A stretch of 64,000 nucleotides of DNA, taken from contig NZ_CP130044.1 of the NCBI RefSeq assembly GCF_030505395.1, positions 791,001 through 855,000 of the forward strand, given 5' to 3'. Below the pieces are notes generated by a model that saw only the letters and a list, made by a program, of their open reading frames with translations, was not told the origin of the DNA and made no database searches. This document shows, in pieces, positions 27,964-37,729 of this stretch (the first letter of the stretch is position 1; each line of letters begins with the position of its first letter). The stretch comes from Asticcacaulis sp. ZE23SCel15 (GTDB taxonomy: Bacteria > Pseudomonadota > Alphaproteobacteria > Caulobacterales > Caulobacteraceae). The position numbers and the translations under genes were made by a program.

Positions 27964-29386
27964 ATTGTTCCTGATATTTCTGGACGATGCGCTGAGCGAT
28001 CAGGTTAAGAGCAAGGGTCACGGCAAACAGGGTCAGACCCAGACCAAAGGCGGCCAGCGTCTTGGGGCTGTCAAATTCCTGATCGCCGGTCAAAAGCGTG
28101 ACGATTTGCACGGTAACGGTCGTGACGGTATCGAGCGGATTGAGCGTGGTCTTGGCCTGCAAACCGGCGGCCATGGTCACGATCATGGTTTCCCCGACCG
28201 CACGCGACACCGCCAGCAGCATGGCACCTGAGATACCCGGCAAGGCGGCAGGCAGAACGACTTTCTTGATGGTCTCAGAGCGCGTCGCCCCCATGGCCAG
28301 CGACCCGTCGCGTAAGGATTGCGGCACCGAGTTGATAATGTCATCGGACAGGGACGACACAAACGGGATCAGCATGATGCCCATGACCACACCGGCCACC
28401 AGCGCCATCTGGTTTTGCACGTTCATCAGATATTCGCCCATCGGCGTACCCGGCATGAACGCGCCCAGCCAGTTAAAAAACTCACGAAAGCTCGGCCCAA
28501 CCACAAGGGCGGCAAAAAAGCCGTAGACCACGGTTGGCACGCCCGCCAGAATTTCCAGCACCGGCTTGATCCAGGCGCGCATGAACGGTGAGGCATATTC
28601 CGACAGATAAATGGCTGAGTAGAGCCCGACCGGGGCCGCCACGCACATAGCAATGATCATGATCAGGAAGGTGCCGACAAACAAAGGTACCGCGCCGAAC
28701 CCGCCAGAGGAGCCAACCTGATCGGCGCGCATGGCGATCTGCGGCGACCAGTGGGTGCCAAACAGGAAATCAAGTGGCGATACCGACTGAAAGAAGCGCA
28801 GCGATTCCCACAGCAGCGACAGAATGATCCCAAGCGTCGTCAGGATTGCCACCACCGAACAGGCGACTAGAAAGGCCGACACCCAGCGCTCCACACTGTT
28901 ACGGGCCCGGAACTGCGGTGACAGGCGGCTATAGGCAAAGGCCGCCCCCGCCAGCGCCAAAACAAACGTCAGGGCATAGGCCCCTAGGGTGATGGTATTA
29001 TCAACGCTTTTAGCCTGCGAGACCTTGTGATCGAACGCGGCTTTCAGTTCACCGTCATAAACCGTGGTGCTGGCCATGCCGCCGTTCACAGTGGCGCGCA
29101 CATCCTGAAAGAACAGGCCCTGATTAAGCTCTGGCAATTGCTGAACGGCTGCGGGCACATCAGCCTGCACGATCGCGTTTTCAACCCGCCCGCCAAACAC
29201 GACCAGTACAAACAGGATCAGGGCCGCCGGGATAAAACTCCAGATCGCCACAAACCAGCCTGAAAACGCCGGCAGCGAATGACCGCGCACGCCTTGGGCA
29301 GCCGCCTTACGCCGCGCCAGTGACCGGCCAAACATAAAGCTGGCGACTGAGAAAACGATCAGCGCGAGAAAGAGATAGCCGGTCAT
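27956..29386 (-). CDS. pstC: Phosphate ABC transporter permease PstC
   Basis: A 476-aa permease with an N-terminal extension of about 180 residues before the BPD_transp core, as in other alphaproteobacterial PstC. The coupling loop SLRDGSLAMGATRSETIKKVVLP is clear. It is preceded by a Pho box at 29478-29495, so transcription may restart here inside the phoR operon. No pstS lies in the window. Confidence 0.93.
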   Translation of the reverse strand: MTGYLFLALIVFSVASFMFGRSLARRKAAAQGVRGHSLPAFSGWFVAIWSFIPAALILFVLVVFGGRVENAIVQADVPAAVQQLPELNQGLFFQDVRATVNGGMASTTVYDGELKAAFDHKVSQAKSVDNTITLGAYALTFVLALAGAAFAYSRLSPQFRARNSVERWVSAFLVACSVVAILTTLGIILSLLWESLRFFQSVSPLDFLFGTHWSPQIAMRADQVGSSGGFGAVPLFVGTFLIMIIAMCVAAPVGLYSAIYLSEYASPFMRAWIKPVLEILAGVPTVVYGFFAALVVGPSFREFFNWLGAFMPGTPMGEYLMNVQNQMALVAGVVMGIMLIPFVSSLSDDIINSVPQSLRDGSLAMGATRSETIKKVVLPAALPGISGAMLLAVSRAVGETMIVTMAAGLQAKTTLNPLDTVTTVTVQIVTLLTGDQEFDSPKTLAAFGLGLTLFAVTLALNLIAQRIVQKYQEQYD

Positions 29387-29477
29387 AAACTGGGAAACCC
29401 TGAAATTGCGTAGGCCGGACTTACACCCGGATAAGACGGCCTATAGACTGTCTTGGTGCGCCCTTTAAGTACTTTTT

Positions 29478-29495
29478 ATGACAGTTTTATAACAT
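29478..29495 (-). promoter_or_regulatory. Pho box upstream of pstC
   Basis: On the minus strand: ATGTTAT-AAAA-CTGTCAT, two 7-base half-sites 11 bp apart in the PhoB pattern (CTGTCAT-N4-CTGTCAT). The centre is about 100 bases before the pstC start. Confidence 0.75.
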
Positions 29496-29540
29496 ACGTC
29501 ACAAATGGCCGTGATTAGTCCGAAAAGGCCGAAACTAAGC

Positions 29541-31025
29541 TCAACCTGTGTGTTTCAAGTCATCATTCAGCAGGCGTGGCCCGACCGGAATTTGTCCGTA
29601 AACCGACTTTTGCGGAAAATAGGCGCTAAATGCCGTCCAGGTTTTGGTCTCACCCGCAGGCAGCGGTACAACCCGGTCAGGCTTGAGAGTATCAGGCGTG
29701 AGTGCCTCGGCCGCCACGCTTTCGACCACCAGCCCGCCCCGATGGCGGCTGATGATGTGCTTGACGATGGCAAGGCCGAGCCCGGTGCCCAGCTTATTGC
29801 CGCTTTTCTGGCCTTCGACGCGGTAAAAGCGCTCGGCCAGACGCGGCAGGAACTCACGCCGGATACCGGGGCCATGATCGCGCACCCGCACAACGGTGTA
29901 GACATCATTCAACTGCCGGTCAGGGCGCAACAACATCAGGCGCGACGCCTGCCCTTCCGCCGGCGCGGAGGCTTGCGGCAAGGCTTGATCTAGCAGAACT
30001 TCGATCTCAACGACCGAGCCTTCGGGCGCGTATTTCAGGGCATTGTCGGTCAGGTTCTGGACGACCTGCAATATCTGATCGCGGTCACCAATGACGGGAA
30101 ACAGACCGGGTTTGGGGGCAGTGACCGAAATGGCCACGCCCTTTTCCTGCGACAAAATCGTCAGGGAATCAACCACATCCTTAACCGCCAGTGGAATGTC
30201 GGCATCGCCCGTCGGCGGGACATGCTCATTCATTTCAATGCGGCTGAGCGACAGCAAATCATTGATCAACCGGCCCATGCGGTCGGCCTGCGCTGCCATG
30301 ATACTCAGGAACTTATCGCGCGCCCCTTCGTCGTCCTTGGCGTGACCACGCAGGGTATCAATAAACCCTGACAGGGACGCCAGCGGGGTGCGCAGTTCAT
30401 GGCTGGCATTGGCCAGAAAATCGGCGCGCATCCGCTCAATCCGGCGCACATCGGTTTCGTCGCGCATAACCATCAGCGCCAGACGCTTACCCGTACCCTC
30501 AACCGGTAGGGGCGATGTCCATGACTGCCAGAACCGGTCCTGCGCCCCCCCGGTTTCATCAAACAGGGTCGAGCGGCTGACATTGCCAAACAAGGCCTCA
30601 TCAACCGCTTCGAGCAGTTCGGGATTACGGATATAGGACACCAAAAGCCCGCCTTCGCGCTCCATGCGGAACAGCTTCATGGCGGCTTTGTTAGCAAACA
30701 CGACCCAGCGCCCGGCGATGTCATCGGGTTCAAGGCCTGAGACCACCATGACAGGGTCCGGCATGGCGCGCAGCACTTCCTGAAACGACGGGCCCTCGGG
30801 CTGAACCTTGACGCGGATTTCCTGAGCGGGCTTGGCCGCCTGCACCTCAAGATAGGTCTGAAGGCGCGAGTAACAACTGATCAGGCCGTACGCCACAAGG
30901 ATCAGCGACGCCCAGGCCGTATAGGGCTGAAAATCAGGAATAGCGGCCATGATAACAAGGCCCGCAAACGCAAGGATCGCGCCCAGCGGGACATAGTGTT
31001 TGGCGGGCGGTTTATAGTCCGGCAT
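29541..31025 (-). CDS. phoR: Phosphate regulon sensor histidine kinase
   Basis: A 494-aa kinase: two N-terminal membrane helices (residues about 12-52), a PAS-like region (about 80-190), HisKA with His209 (FLANASHELRTPL) and HATPase_c (NLTDNALKYAPEG, DHGPGI, GTGLGLAIVKHI). It phosphorylates PhoB at low phosphate. A Pho box lies 86 bases upstream, so autoregulation by PhoB is expected. Confidence 0.92.
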   Translation of the reverse strand: MPDYKPPAKHYVPLGAILAFAGLVIMAAIPDFQPYTAWASLILVAYGLISCYSRLQTYLEVQAAKPAQEIRVKVQPEGPSFQEVLRAMPDPVMVVSGLEPDDIAGRWVVFANKAAMKLFRMEREGGLLVSYIRNPELLEAVDEALFGNVSRSTLFDETGGAQDRFWQSWTSPLPVEGTGKRLALMVMRDETDVRRIERMRADFLANASHELRTPLASLSGFIDTLRGHAKDDEGARDKFLSIMAAQADRMGRLINDLLSLSRIEMNEHVPPTGDADIPLAVKDVVDSLTILSQEKGVAISVTAPKPGLFPVIGDRDQILQVVQNLTDNALKYAPEGSVVEIEVLLDQALPQASAPAEGQASRLMLLRPDRQLNDVYTVVRVRDHGPGIRREFLPRLAERFYRVEGQKSGNKLGTGLGLAIVKHIISRHRGGLVVESVAAEALTPDTLKPDRVVPLPAGETKTWTAFSAYFPQKSVYGQIPVGPRLLNDDLKHTG

Positions 31026-31110
31026 GACCTATCCGAGGAGATTGTCTTTACACGGATCACAGTACGCCAAATGAAACGAAAAATCCGTAAACTTCGCCTA
31101 ACCCGATTCT

Positions 31111-31128
31111 GCGACAGGGTTATGACAA
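31111..31128 (-). promoter_or_regulatory. Pho box upstream of phoR
   Basis: On the minus strand: TTGTCAT-AACC-CTGTCGC, matching the two-half-site PhoB pattern at 11 of 14 half-site positions, in the proA-phoR gap. Confidence 0.7.
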
Positions 31129-31187
31129 TCTCAGGTCACGTCTGACACAATTTTAAAACCCAAAGTCGAGAGAAGGTAAGACCTTAA

Positions 31188-32453
31188 TTAAGGCCTTACC
31201 TGTCCCGTTCCGCGTACTTGATACTTAAAGGTCGTCAGTTGTTCGGCACCGACCGGCCCGCGTGCGTGCATCCGGCCAGTGGCAATACCGATTTCCGCCC
31301 CCAGCCCAAATTCCCCACCATCAGCAAACTGGGTCGAGGCATTCCACAGCACGATGGCGCTGTCGACCGAGTTCAGAAACAGCTCCGCAGCCTCAGCGTT
31401 TTCAGTGATGATGCACTCGGTATGTTCGGTGCCATAGGTCTTGATGTGATCCATCGCCTGATGGATGTCGTTGACCACCCGCACCGACAGGACGGTATCG
31501 AGATATTCGGTACGCCAATCCTCTTCGGTCGCGGCATCCATCGCGAAAATAGCTTGCGCCGCCGAATTGCCTTTGAGCGTGCAACCGGCATCCACCAGGG
31601 CTTGCGCAATCTTTGGCAGCAGGTCAGCCGCCACCGCCTTGTCGATCAGCAAGGTCTCGGTCGCGCCACACACCGACACCCGCCGCATCTTGGCGTTCAG
31701 CGTCAGCGCCACCGCCTTATCAGGATGGGCATCGGCATGGACATAGGTATGGTTGAGCCCTTCGAGGTGGCTCAATACGGGTGCGCGCGCATCCGCCTGC
31801 ACCCGCGCCACCAGAGACTTACCGCCACGCGGAATGATCAAACTCACTGCCCCATCCAGCCCGCCAAGAATCAGCCCCACGGCATCGCGATCCGACACGG
31901 GCACAAGCTGGATTGCGGTCTTGGGCAGACCCACCGCCACCAGCCCGTCTTCGATAGCTGCAAAGATCGCCAGCGCCGATTGCAGAGCCTCAGAGCCTGA
32001 ACGCAAAATTGCGCCGTTGGCCGAGCGGATGCACAGCGCCGCGGCGTCTGCCGTCACGTTGGGGCGGGACTCATAGATGATGGCGATGACGCCAATAGGG
32101 GTCGAGACACGGGCGATATCAAGCCCGTTCGGGCGGCTCCAGCGCGCCAGTTCACGCCCGACCGGATCGGGCAGTGCAGCAACCTCTTCCAAACCCTTGG
32201 CCATGGCTTCGACACGGTCATCATTGAGCACCAGACGCTCAATCATTGCCTTGGTGATGCCCTTGGTGGCGGCAGCGGCCTGATCGGCCTGGTTGGCGGC
32301 AAGGATTTCGCCTTTGCGGGCACGGATGGCCTTGGCGGCCTCAAGGATGGCTTTGGTGCGAACCTCCGGCCCCGCCAGACGCAGAGCCTCAGCGCCTTCC
32401 TTGGCAGCTTTTGCCATATAGGCCATCAGGTCTTTCAAAGGCATTTCACTCAT
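31188..32453 (-). CDS. proA: Gamma-glutamyl phosphate reductase
   Basis: A 421-aa aldehyde-dehydrogenase-fold enzyme. The catalytic Cys262 is in the segment RRVSVCGATETLLID, and other family segments (YESRPNVTADA, IIPRGGKSLV) are present. It reduces gamma-glutamyl phosphate to the semialdehyde in proline synthesis. It follows proB by 12 bases, so the two are one operon that channels an unstable intermediate. Confidence 0.95.
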   Translation of the reverse strand: MSEMPLKDLMAYMAKAAKEGAEALRLAGPEVRTKAILEAAKAIRARKGEILAANQADQAAAATKGITKAMIERLVLNDDRVEAMAKGLEEVAALPDPVGRELARWSRPNGLDIARVSTPIGVIAIIYESRPNVTADAAALCIRSANGAILRSGSEALQSALAIFAAIEDGLVAVGLPKTAIQLVPVSDRDAVGLILGGLDGAVSLIIPRGGKSLVARVQADARAPVLSHLEGLNHTYVHADAHPDKAVALTLNAKMRRVSVCGATETLLIDKAVAADLLPKIAQALVDAGCTLKGNSAAQAIFAMDAATEEDWRTEYLDTVLSVRVVNDIHQAMDHIKTYGTEHTECIITENAEAAELFLNSVDSAIVLWNASTQFADGGEFGLGAEIGIATGRMHARGPVGAEQLTTFKYQVRGTGQVRP

Positions 32454-32465
32454 GGTCGTTCGCTC

Positions 32466-33623
32466 TCAGATAAAAGCCATATTATCGCGGTGAATGATAA
32501 CGTCACCGGCCGTGTACCCCAGCAGCCCTTCGATCTCTTTCGACGGTCGGCCCTTGATCAGGCGGATTTCGTCAGCCCCATAGGCGACAATCCCGCGCGC
32601 ATGTTCGCACCCGTTCACACCCAATATGGAGATGCTGTCGCCCTTGTCAAAGCTGCCGTGCACCTCAACGATACCCGAAGGCAGCAAACTCTTACCGGAT
32701 TTCAGCGCCGCCACCGCCCCGTCATCGAGCACGACCTCACCCGCCGGCACGACCGTGCCCGCAATCCACGCCTTATAGGCGGCGGTGACCGAGCTTTGCG
32801 CCCGAATCAGCGTAAACTTGGCCCCTGACGCCAGTGCCGACAAAGGTCGCAGCATGGCCCCGTACGCAATGGTGGTCGAACAGCCCGCAGAGCCCGCAAT
32901 CCGCGCCGCCGCAATCTTGGTCGCCATGCCGCCGGTGCCCACGCCCGCTGAGACATTAGCCCCACCGGCCATGGCCTCGATTTCGGCATCCAACTTTTCG
33001 ACCAGCGGAATATGGCGGGCCTCCGGGTTTTTGCGCGGATCAGCCGTATAGAGCCCGTCAATATCCGACAGCAAAATCAGCGCTTCGGATTGCACCAGTT
33101 GCGCGGCGCGTGCCGCCAGTCGGTCATTGTCACCATAGCGGATTTCTTCGGTCACGACCGTGTCGTTTTCATTGACGATCGGCACGCACCCCAGATCAAA
33201 CAGGGTCTCGATCGTCGCACGCGCATTGAGCCAGCGCCTACGCTTTTCAGTATCTTCGCGGGTCAGCAGCACCTGCGCGGTCTTGAGGCCCAGCTCGTTG
33301 AACACGCCTTCCCAGGCCTGCATCAGGCGGGGTTGCCCGACCGCCGCTGCCGCCTGTTTCTGATCCAGCCTAAGACGCGAGCCTGTGAGGCCCAGATAGC
33401 GCCGCCCCAGCGCGCCTGCGCCGGAGGAGACGATCATGACCTGCTTGCCTTCACGCATCAGGGCGGCCACATCCTGCGCCATACCGCGCATCCAGTCGAT
33501 GTCAGCCTCACCCGTCTCGGCATTGACCACCAGCGCCGAGCCGATTTTAACCGTCAGGCGGCGGGCCTTAAGCAGGGGCTCAGGCAAGGTCAGGACTTCG
33601 GTTTTTGCGGCCATGACGGTCAT
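32466..33623 (-). CDS. proB: Glutamate 5-kinase
   Basis: A 385-aa protein with an amino-acid-kinase domain (KIGSALVVN, SSGAGALG, NENDTV, GTGGMATKI) and a C-terminal PUA domain (about residues 285-365). It makes gamma-glutamyl phosphate, usually under proline feedback. The start is ATG 33623 or the in-frame ATG three codons later. It diverges from thrC; the 226-bp gap shows no further gene. Confidence 0.94.
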   Translation of the reverse strand: MTVMAAKTEVLTLPEPLLKARRLTVKIGSALVVNAETGEADIDWMRGMAQDVAALMREGKQVMIVSSGAGALGRRYLGLTGSRLRLDQKQAAAAVGQPRLMQAWEGVFNELGLKTAQVLLTREDTEKRRRWLNARATIETLFDLGCVPIVNENDTVVTEEIRYGDNDRLAARAAQLVQSEALILLSDIDGLYTADPRKNPEARHIPLVEKLDAEIEAMAGGANVSAGVGTGGMATKIAAARIAGSAGCSTTIAYGAMLRPLSALASGAKFTLIRAQSSVTAAYKAWIAGTVVPAGEVVLDDGAVAALKSGKSLLPSGIVEVHGSFDKGDSISILGVNGCEHARGIVAYGADEIRLIKGRPSKEIEGLLGYTAGDVIIHRDNMAFI

Positions 33624-33849
33624 AAATGTCTTTTCTCAGACAGCTTAAAGTGTTAGGGCGTGCCCGACTTAAAATCGGTTGCGGGACTTCTAATTCGTGA
33701 CAGCCCTTAAGTGAAGCCTTTTCGCTTAAAATCGAAAAACTCACCCTCAAAGCGGTATCCATTGGAACCATTTTGCGGTTTACGGCTTTAAATCCGGCTG
33801 GATGGGCGAATTTCACCCCGACAAAGACCAAAGGTACAGGCTTTTGACG

Positions 33850-35229
33850 ATGAATTATATCGGTACGCGCGGCTTTAATGATCATCGCACCTTTGCGGGC
33901 GCACTTCTGGATGGTCTGGCCCCCGATGGCGGGCTTTATGTGCCGCAAGTTTGGCCGAGCCTTGATGCCACAGAGCTTAACACCGCCGCCAAGGGCGATT
34001 ACGGTGTCCTGACCGAAAAGCTGCTGACCCTGTTCGGCGTCGATGTGCTTGGGGCTGAGGCGGTGAAAGCCGCCGCCGCCAAGACCAGGGCCGCGTTTTT
34101 GAGAAACGGCGAAACCCCGTTGACGCAGGTTGAGGACAATCTGTGGATTCTGGAACTGTGGCACGGCCCGACCCTGGCGTTCAAAGACATGGCCATGCAG
34201 ATGATCGCCCCCCTGACCGATGCCGCCCTGTCGCAGCGCGGCGAAAAGCTGACCTTGGTCACCGCCACCTCCGGCGATACCGGGGCGGCCGCCGTGCGCG
34301 CCTTTGCGGGTTCCGCCCATGTGCGTCTGGTGGTCTTTCATCCGCTCGGTCGCGTATCGCCCGTGCAGCGCCTGCAGATGACAACGGTCGAGGCCGGTAA
34401 CGTCCTCAATATCGGCGTTGAAGGCGATTTCGATGATTGCCAGCGTTTTGTGAAGCAGCTTTTGGGAGAGGCGTCGCTCAAAGAGCGCGGCCTGATCTCC
34501 AGCGTCAATTCGATCAACTGGGGCCGCCTGTTGGGTCAGGTGCCGTACTATCTGGCCGCCGCTGCGGCCTCCGGTGCCGACCATCCGGAATTTGTGGTGC
34601 CGACCGGTAATTTCGGGGATGCCTTTGCCGGCTGGGCCGGGCGCAAGATCGGCGCCAATGTCGGCCATCTGCACGCCGCTGTGAACTCCAATGATGCCCT
34701 TAGTCAGGCCATCAATACCGGCCGCTATGTCCGCCATCAGGCCACCCCGACCGCCAGCGTGTCGATGGATGTTCAGGCCCCGTCGAACTTTGAGCGTCTG
34801 GTATTCGAAGCCTCCGGTCGAGACGGTGCCGCAACCAAGGCCCTGTTCGACACCTTTGCCGCCGATGGTGACGTCACCTTGTCGGCAGACATGCAGTCGG
34901 CCTTAAAAGCCGAGGTTTCCGCCTCAACCGTGTCGGAAGAGACGACCAAAAAGACCATCAAACACGCCTATGATGCCTGGGGTCAGGTCATCTGCCCTCA
35001 TACCGCCGTGGCGGTGGCTGCGGCACTGGAACGTAAATCGGGTAAGCCGATCATCGCGCTGTCGACCGCCCATGCGGCCAAGTTCCCGGAATTTGTAACT
35101 GAAGCGCTCGGTTTCGCCCCCGAAGTCCCCGAAGCCATTCAAAAGCTGCACGGCCTCAAAGAAACCATCACCCCGATCAAAAACGACTACGCCGCCGCCC
35201 TCGCCGCCGTTAAGGGTTTTGTGGGTTAA
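33850..35229 (+). CDS. thrC: Threonine synthase
   Basis: A 459-aa PLP enzyme that converts O-phosphohomoserine to threonine. The N-terminus MNYIGTRG is the family start, so I use the ATG at 33850; a 16-codon extension from 33802 looks spurious. PLP-lysine segment TLAFKDMAMQ and phosphate loops ATSGDTGAAA and PTGNFGD are present. thrB, the preceding step, lies 1.5 kb away on the other strand. Confidence 0.94.
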   Translation: MNYIGTRGFNDHRTFAGALLDGLAPDGGLYVPQVWPSLDATELNTAAKGDYGVLTEKLLTLFGVDVLGAEAVKAAAAKTRAAFLRNGETPLTQVEDNLWILELWHGPTLAFKDMAMQMIAPLTDAALSQRGEKLTLVTATSGDTGAAAVRAFAGSAHVRLVVFHPLGRVSPVQRLQMTTVEAGNVLNIGVEGDFDDCQRFVKQLLGEASLKERGLISSVNSINWGRLLGQVPYYLAAAAASGADHPEFVVPTGNFGDAFAGWAGRKIGANVGHLHAAVNSNDALSQAINTGRYVRHQATPTASVSMDVQAPSNFERLVFEASGRDGAATKALFDTFAADGDVTLSADMQSALKAEVSASTVSEETTKKTIKHAYDAWGQVICPHTAVAVAAALERKSGKPIIALSTAHAAKFPEFVTEALGFAPEVPEAIQKLHGLKETITPIKNDYAAALAAVKGFVG

Positions 35230-35268
35230 ATGGGTCATGCGCCGCGCTTACGCACGACGCATGACCGG

Positions 35269-36495
35269 CTACCCCTTCACACAGACAACCTGCTTGAGGG
35301 TGTAAACGATTTCAACGTGGTCGGCCTGAGCTTTCATAACCGCGTCGATATCCTTATAGGCTGCGGGCGTCTCATCGATCACGTCCGCGTCCTTACGACA
35401 TTCCACACCCGCAGTTGCACGGGCATGGTCTTCCAGAGTGAACCGGCGCTTGGCTTCGGCCCGCGACATAGCCCGACCCGCGCCGTGCGAACACGAACAC
35501 AAGGCTTCGGCGGCCGCCTTACCGTCGATACCGCGCACTATGAAGGACTTAGCCCCCATCGAACCCGGAATAATGCCCAGCGTTTCCGGCGTGATACGCA
35601 CAGCCCCCTTACGGGTCACCAGTACGTCTGAGCCGAAATGACGTTCATGGGCGACATAGTTGTGGTGGCAGTTAACCGCCTCACAGTCACAGGTGAACGC
35701 CTTGGGAACCGATACAGATAACGCCTCAAGCGCCGCCGTCATCATCAATTCACGGTTCATGCGGGCAAACCGCTGCGCCCAAGACACCGCACCCATATAG
35801 TCGCCGAAAAGCTCAGAGCCTTCGGGCAAGTAGGCAAGGTCTTCGTCAGGCAAATTGACGAACCAGCGCTTCATCTCGTGCTTGGCGCGTTCGATAAAGT
35901 ACATGCCAATCCGGTTACCAATGCCACGCGAACCCGAATGCAGCATGATCCATACGGCATCGCTTTCATCAAGGCAGACCTCGACAAAGTGGTTGCCAGT
36001 ACCCAGCGTCCCCAGATGATTATGGGCACGTGACGCCGCCTGATTGATCTTCGGGTGCTTGGCGGTGATCTTGTTAAGTTCCACCGATAAACCGGCAAAG
36101 GCCTCCTGCGCCGCCTTGGGAGCTTCCCCCCAGGCACCGCGGTCATTGACGCCTCCGTTATCGGTCCGTCCATGCGGAATGCGCTGCTCAATAGCCGTCC
36201 GCAACCCCGACAGATTGTCCGGCAGATCGGCAGCCTTAAGCGTTGTGCGGATCGCCATCATGCCGCACCCCAGATCAACCCCAACCGCTGCCGGAATGAT
36301 CGCGCCCTTGGTCGGGATCACCGACCCAATGGTAGCACCCATGCCCCAATGCACGTCCGGCATAATGGCAACATGCTTATGGATGAACGGCATGGCCGCG
36401 ATATTATCCAACTGCTTACGCGCGGCATCCTCAATGGCAACGCCATCGATCCAGGCCTTAATCAGCCCACCCCGCGCCCCTTCAAACACTTGCAC
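35269..36495 (-). CDS. rtcB: RNA-splicing ligase RtcB
   Basis: A 409-aa GTP/Mn2+-dependent RNA ligase that joins 2',3'-cyclic phosphate ends to 5'-OH ends. Family motifs include MPDVHWGMGATIGSV, GVDLGCGM (metal Cys), GTGNHFVE, HSGSRGIG and CSHGAGR with the guanylated His region. GTG 36495 is the start because AAGGAG sits six bases before it; the frame upstream to 36555 crosses the untranslated leader. No rtcA or rtcR is adjacent. A terminator hairpin precedes it, so it needs its own promoter or antitermination. Confidence 0.94.
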   Translation of the reverse strand: MQVFEGARGGLIKAWIDGVAIEDAARKQLDNIAAMPFIHKHVAIMPDVHWGMGATIGSVIPTKGAIIPAAVGVDLGCGMMAIRTTLKAADLPDNLSGLRTAIEQRIPHGRTDNGGVNDRGAWGEAPKAAQEAFAGLSVELNKITAKHPKINQAASRAHNHLGTLGTGNHFVEVCLDESDAVWIMLHSGSRGIGNRIGMYFIERAKHEMKRWFVNLPDEDLAYLPEGSELFGDYMGAVSWAQRFARMNRELMMTAALEALSVSVPKAFTCDCEAVNCHHNYVAHERHFGSDVLVTRKGAVRITPETLGIIPGSMGAKSFIVRGIDGKAAAEALCSCSHGAGRAMSRAEAKRRFTLEDHARATAGVECRKDADVIDETPAAYKDIDAVMKAQADHVEIVYTLKQVVCVKG

Positions 36496-36535
36496 GGAAA
36501 TCTCCTTTCCTATTATTTTATTGAAAAATAAGCAC

Positions 36536-36565
36536 AAAAAAACCCTTTTGAGCATTTCAAAAGGG
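36536..36565 (-). terminator. Intrinsic terminator / attenuator before rtcB
   Basis: On the minus strand CCCTTTTGA-AATGC-TCAAAAGGG followed by seven T. It ends about 40 bases before the rtcB start. Confidence 0.85.
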
Positions 36566-36596
36566 CGGCATAAACTCTGACGATTTTCAGACGGTT

Positions 36597-36695
36597 TTAG
36601 ATCAAACCCTCCATCCTCAGCGCAGCCGACCTCGCACGATCCAGTTTGCTGGAGCGTGGGTAATTCATCTGGCTTTGGAGATGGTTCAGAGTCAT
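36597..36695 (-). CDS. Small ORF between thrB and rtcB, function unknown
   Basis: A 32-codon frame with ATG at 36695, AGGAAA four bases upstream, and a TAA stop 32 bases before the terminator hairpin. The peptide (starting MTLNHLQSQMN, ending RMEGLI) is basic and has no recognised family. It may be a leader peptide for rtcB, a small protein cotranscribed with thrB, or chance. The good ribosome site and position are the only support. Confidence 0.4.
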   Translation of the reverse strand: MTLNHLQSQMNYPRSSKLDRARSAALRMEGLI

Positions 36696-36754
36696 AGTTT
36701 CCTAATTTACCATTTTAACTGGCCGGTCAAGCCATATTATCCACAACGGTAAAA

Positions 36755-37729
36755 TTATACGAAATACACCCAACCATCCTTGACCGCCCGGTGGTAATCC
36801 AGACGGCGGTAAAAGGCTTCCGGGTCCTTGGGCTTAACCACCCATGACGGGTCGTGGTTGAGCAGGTCATAGAGCCGCGTCAGGGTAAAGCGCACCGCTG
36901 ATCCACGCGCAAACAGCGGCAGGGCCTCAACCTCGGCATCGCTCAAGGGCCGCTCAGCATGATAGGCCTTGGCGAAGGCCGAAATCATCTCCGGCATGGC
37001 CTGCCCGCCCGGCGTAAAGCCCCAGGCATTAAGACTGACCGCCAGATCATAGGCGTAGAAATCGGTGCAGGCATAGTAATAGTCGATGACCCCGGTGACA
37101 TTGCCATCATCGTCCATCAGCACATTGTCAGTGAAATAATCGGCATGGATCGCACCGCTTTCCAGCACACCGGGTTTGGGCCACGCCCCGTTCAAGAACT
37201 CCAGTTCCTGACGGAAATCCTCTAAGATGGCCATCGCCCGCGCCGACTGACCGGCCTTGGGTTCACAGCGCGCGATCAGGTGCGGCCATGCGCTAATCCC
37301 CATCGAATTTTCGCGCGTTTGCGCAAAATCCGCCCCCACCTTATGCAGCTTGGCCAGATATTCGCCGGCTGAGGCCGCATGGCGGGTATCGGGGTTGCGC
37401 GGCCAGCGTCCGGGCAGCCATTTGATCAGCGCCGCCTTACGGCCCGAAACCTCGCCAATGGTCTCACCGGATGTCATGATCGCAGGCCCCGGCGCCGGAT
37501 AGCCCTTGCGATCCAGATGCAGGGTATAGTCCATGAAATAGGGCAGGTCATCAATCGGCGTCGCCGCCTCAAACAGCGTCAGGGCATAAAGACCCGTCGT
37601 CGTTTCGACCTTGAAATTGGTGTTGGACACCCCCTCTTCGATCCCTTCAAGGTGGATCAGGTCGCCGATATCATACTGGCTGAGATAGGCTCTGGCCTCT
37701 TCCAAAGATACGGGCGTAAAGACGGCCAT
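36755..37729 (-). CDS. thrB: Homoserine kinase, APH-fold type
   Basis: A 324-aa kinase of the aminoglycoside-phosphotransferase fold, the type used for homoserine in alphaproteobacteria. Visible motifs: EGVSNTNF (nucleotide loop), AIHADYFTDNVL (catalytic Asp) and VTGVIDYYYACTD (metal Asp). It makes O-phosphohomoserine for ThrC. Confidence 0.93.
   Translation of the reverse strand: MAVFTPVSLEEARAYLSQYDIGDLIHLEGIEEGVSNTNFKVETTTGLYALTLFEAATPIDDLPYFMDYTLHLDRKGYPAPGPAIMTSGETIGEVSGRKAALIKWLPGRWPRNPDTRHAASAGEYLAKLHKVGADFAQTRENSMGISAWPHLIARCEPKAGQSARAMAILEDFRQELEFLNGAWPKPGVLESGAIHADYFTDNVLMDDDGNVTGVIDYYYACTDFYAYDLAVSLNAWGFTPGGQAMPEMISAFAKAYHAERPLSDAEVEALPLFARGSAVRFTLTRLYDLLNHDPSWVVKPKDPEAFYRRLDYHRAVKDGWVYFV

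Noticed and set aside
33580-34737. 385-codon frame antisense to thrC
   Set aside because: Fully inside the well-supported thrC gene and without motifs.
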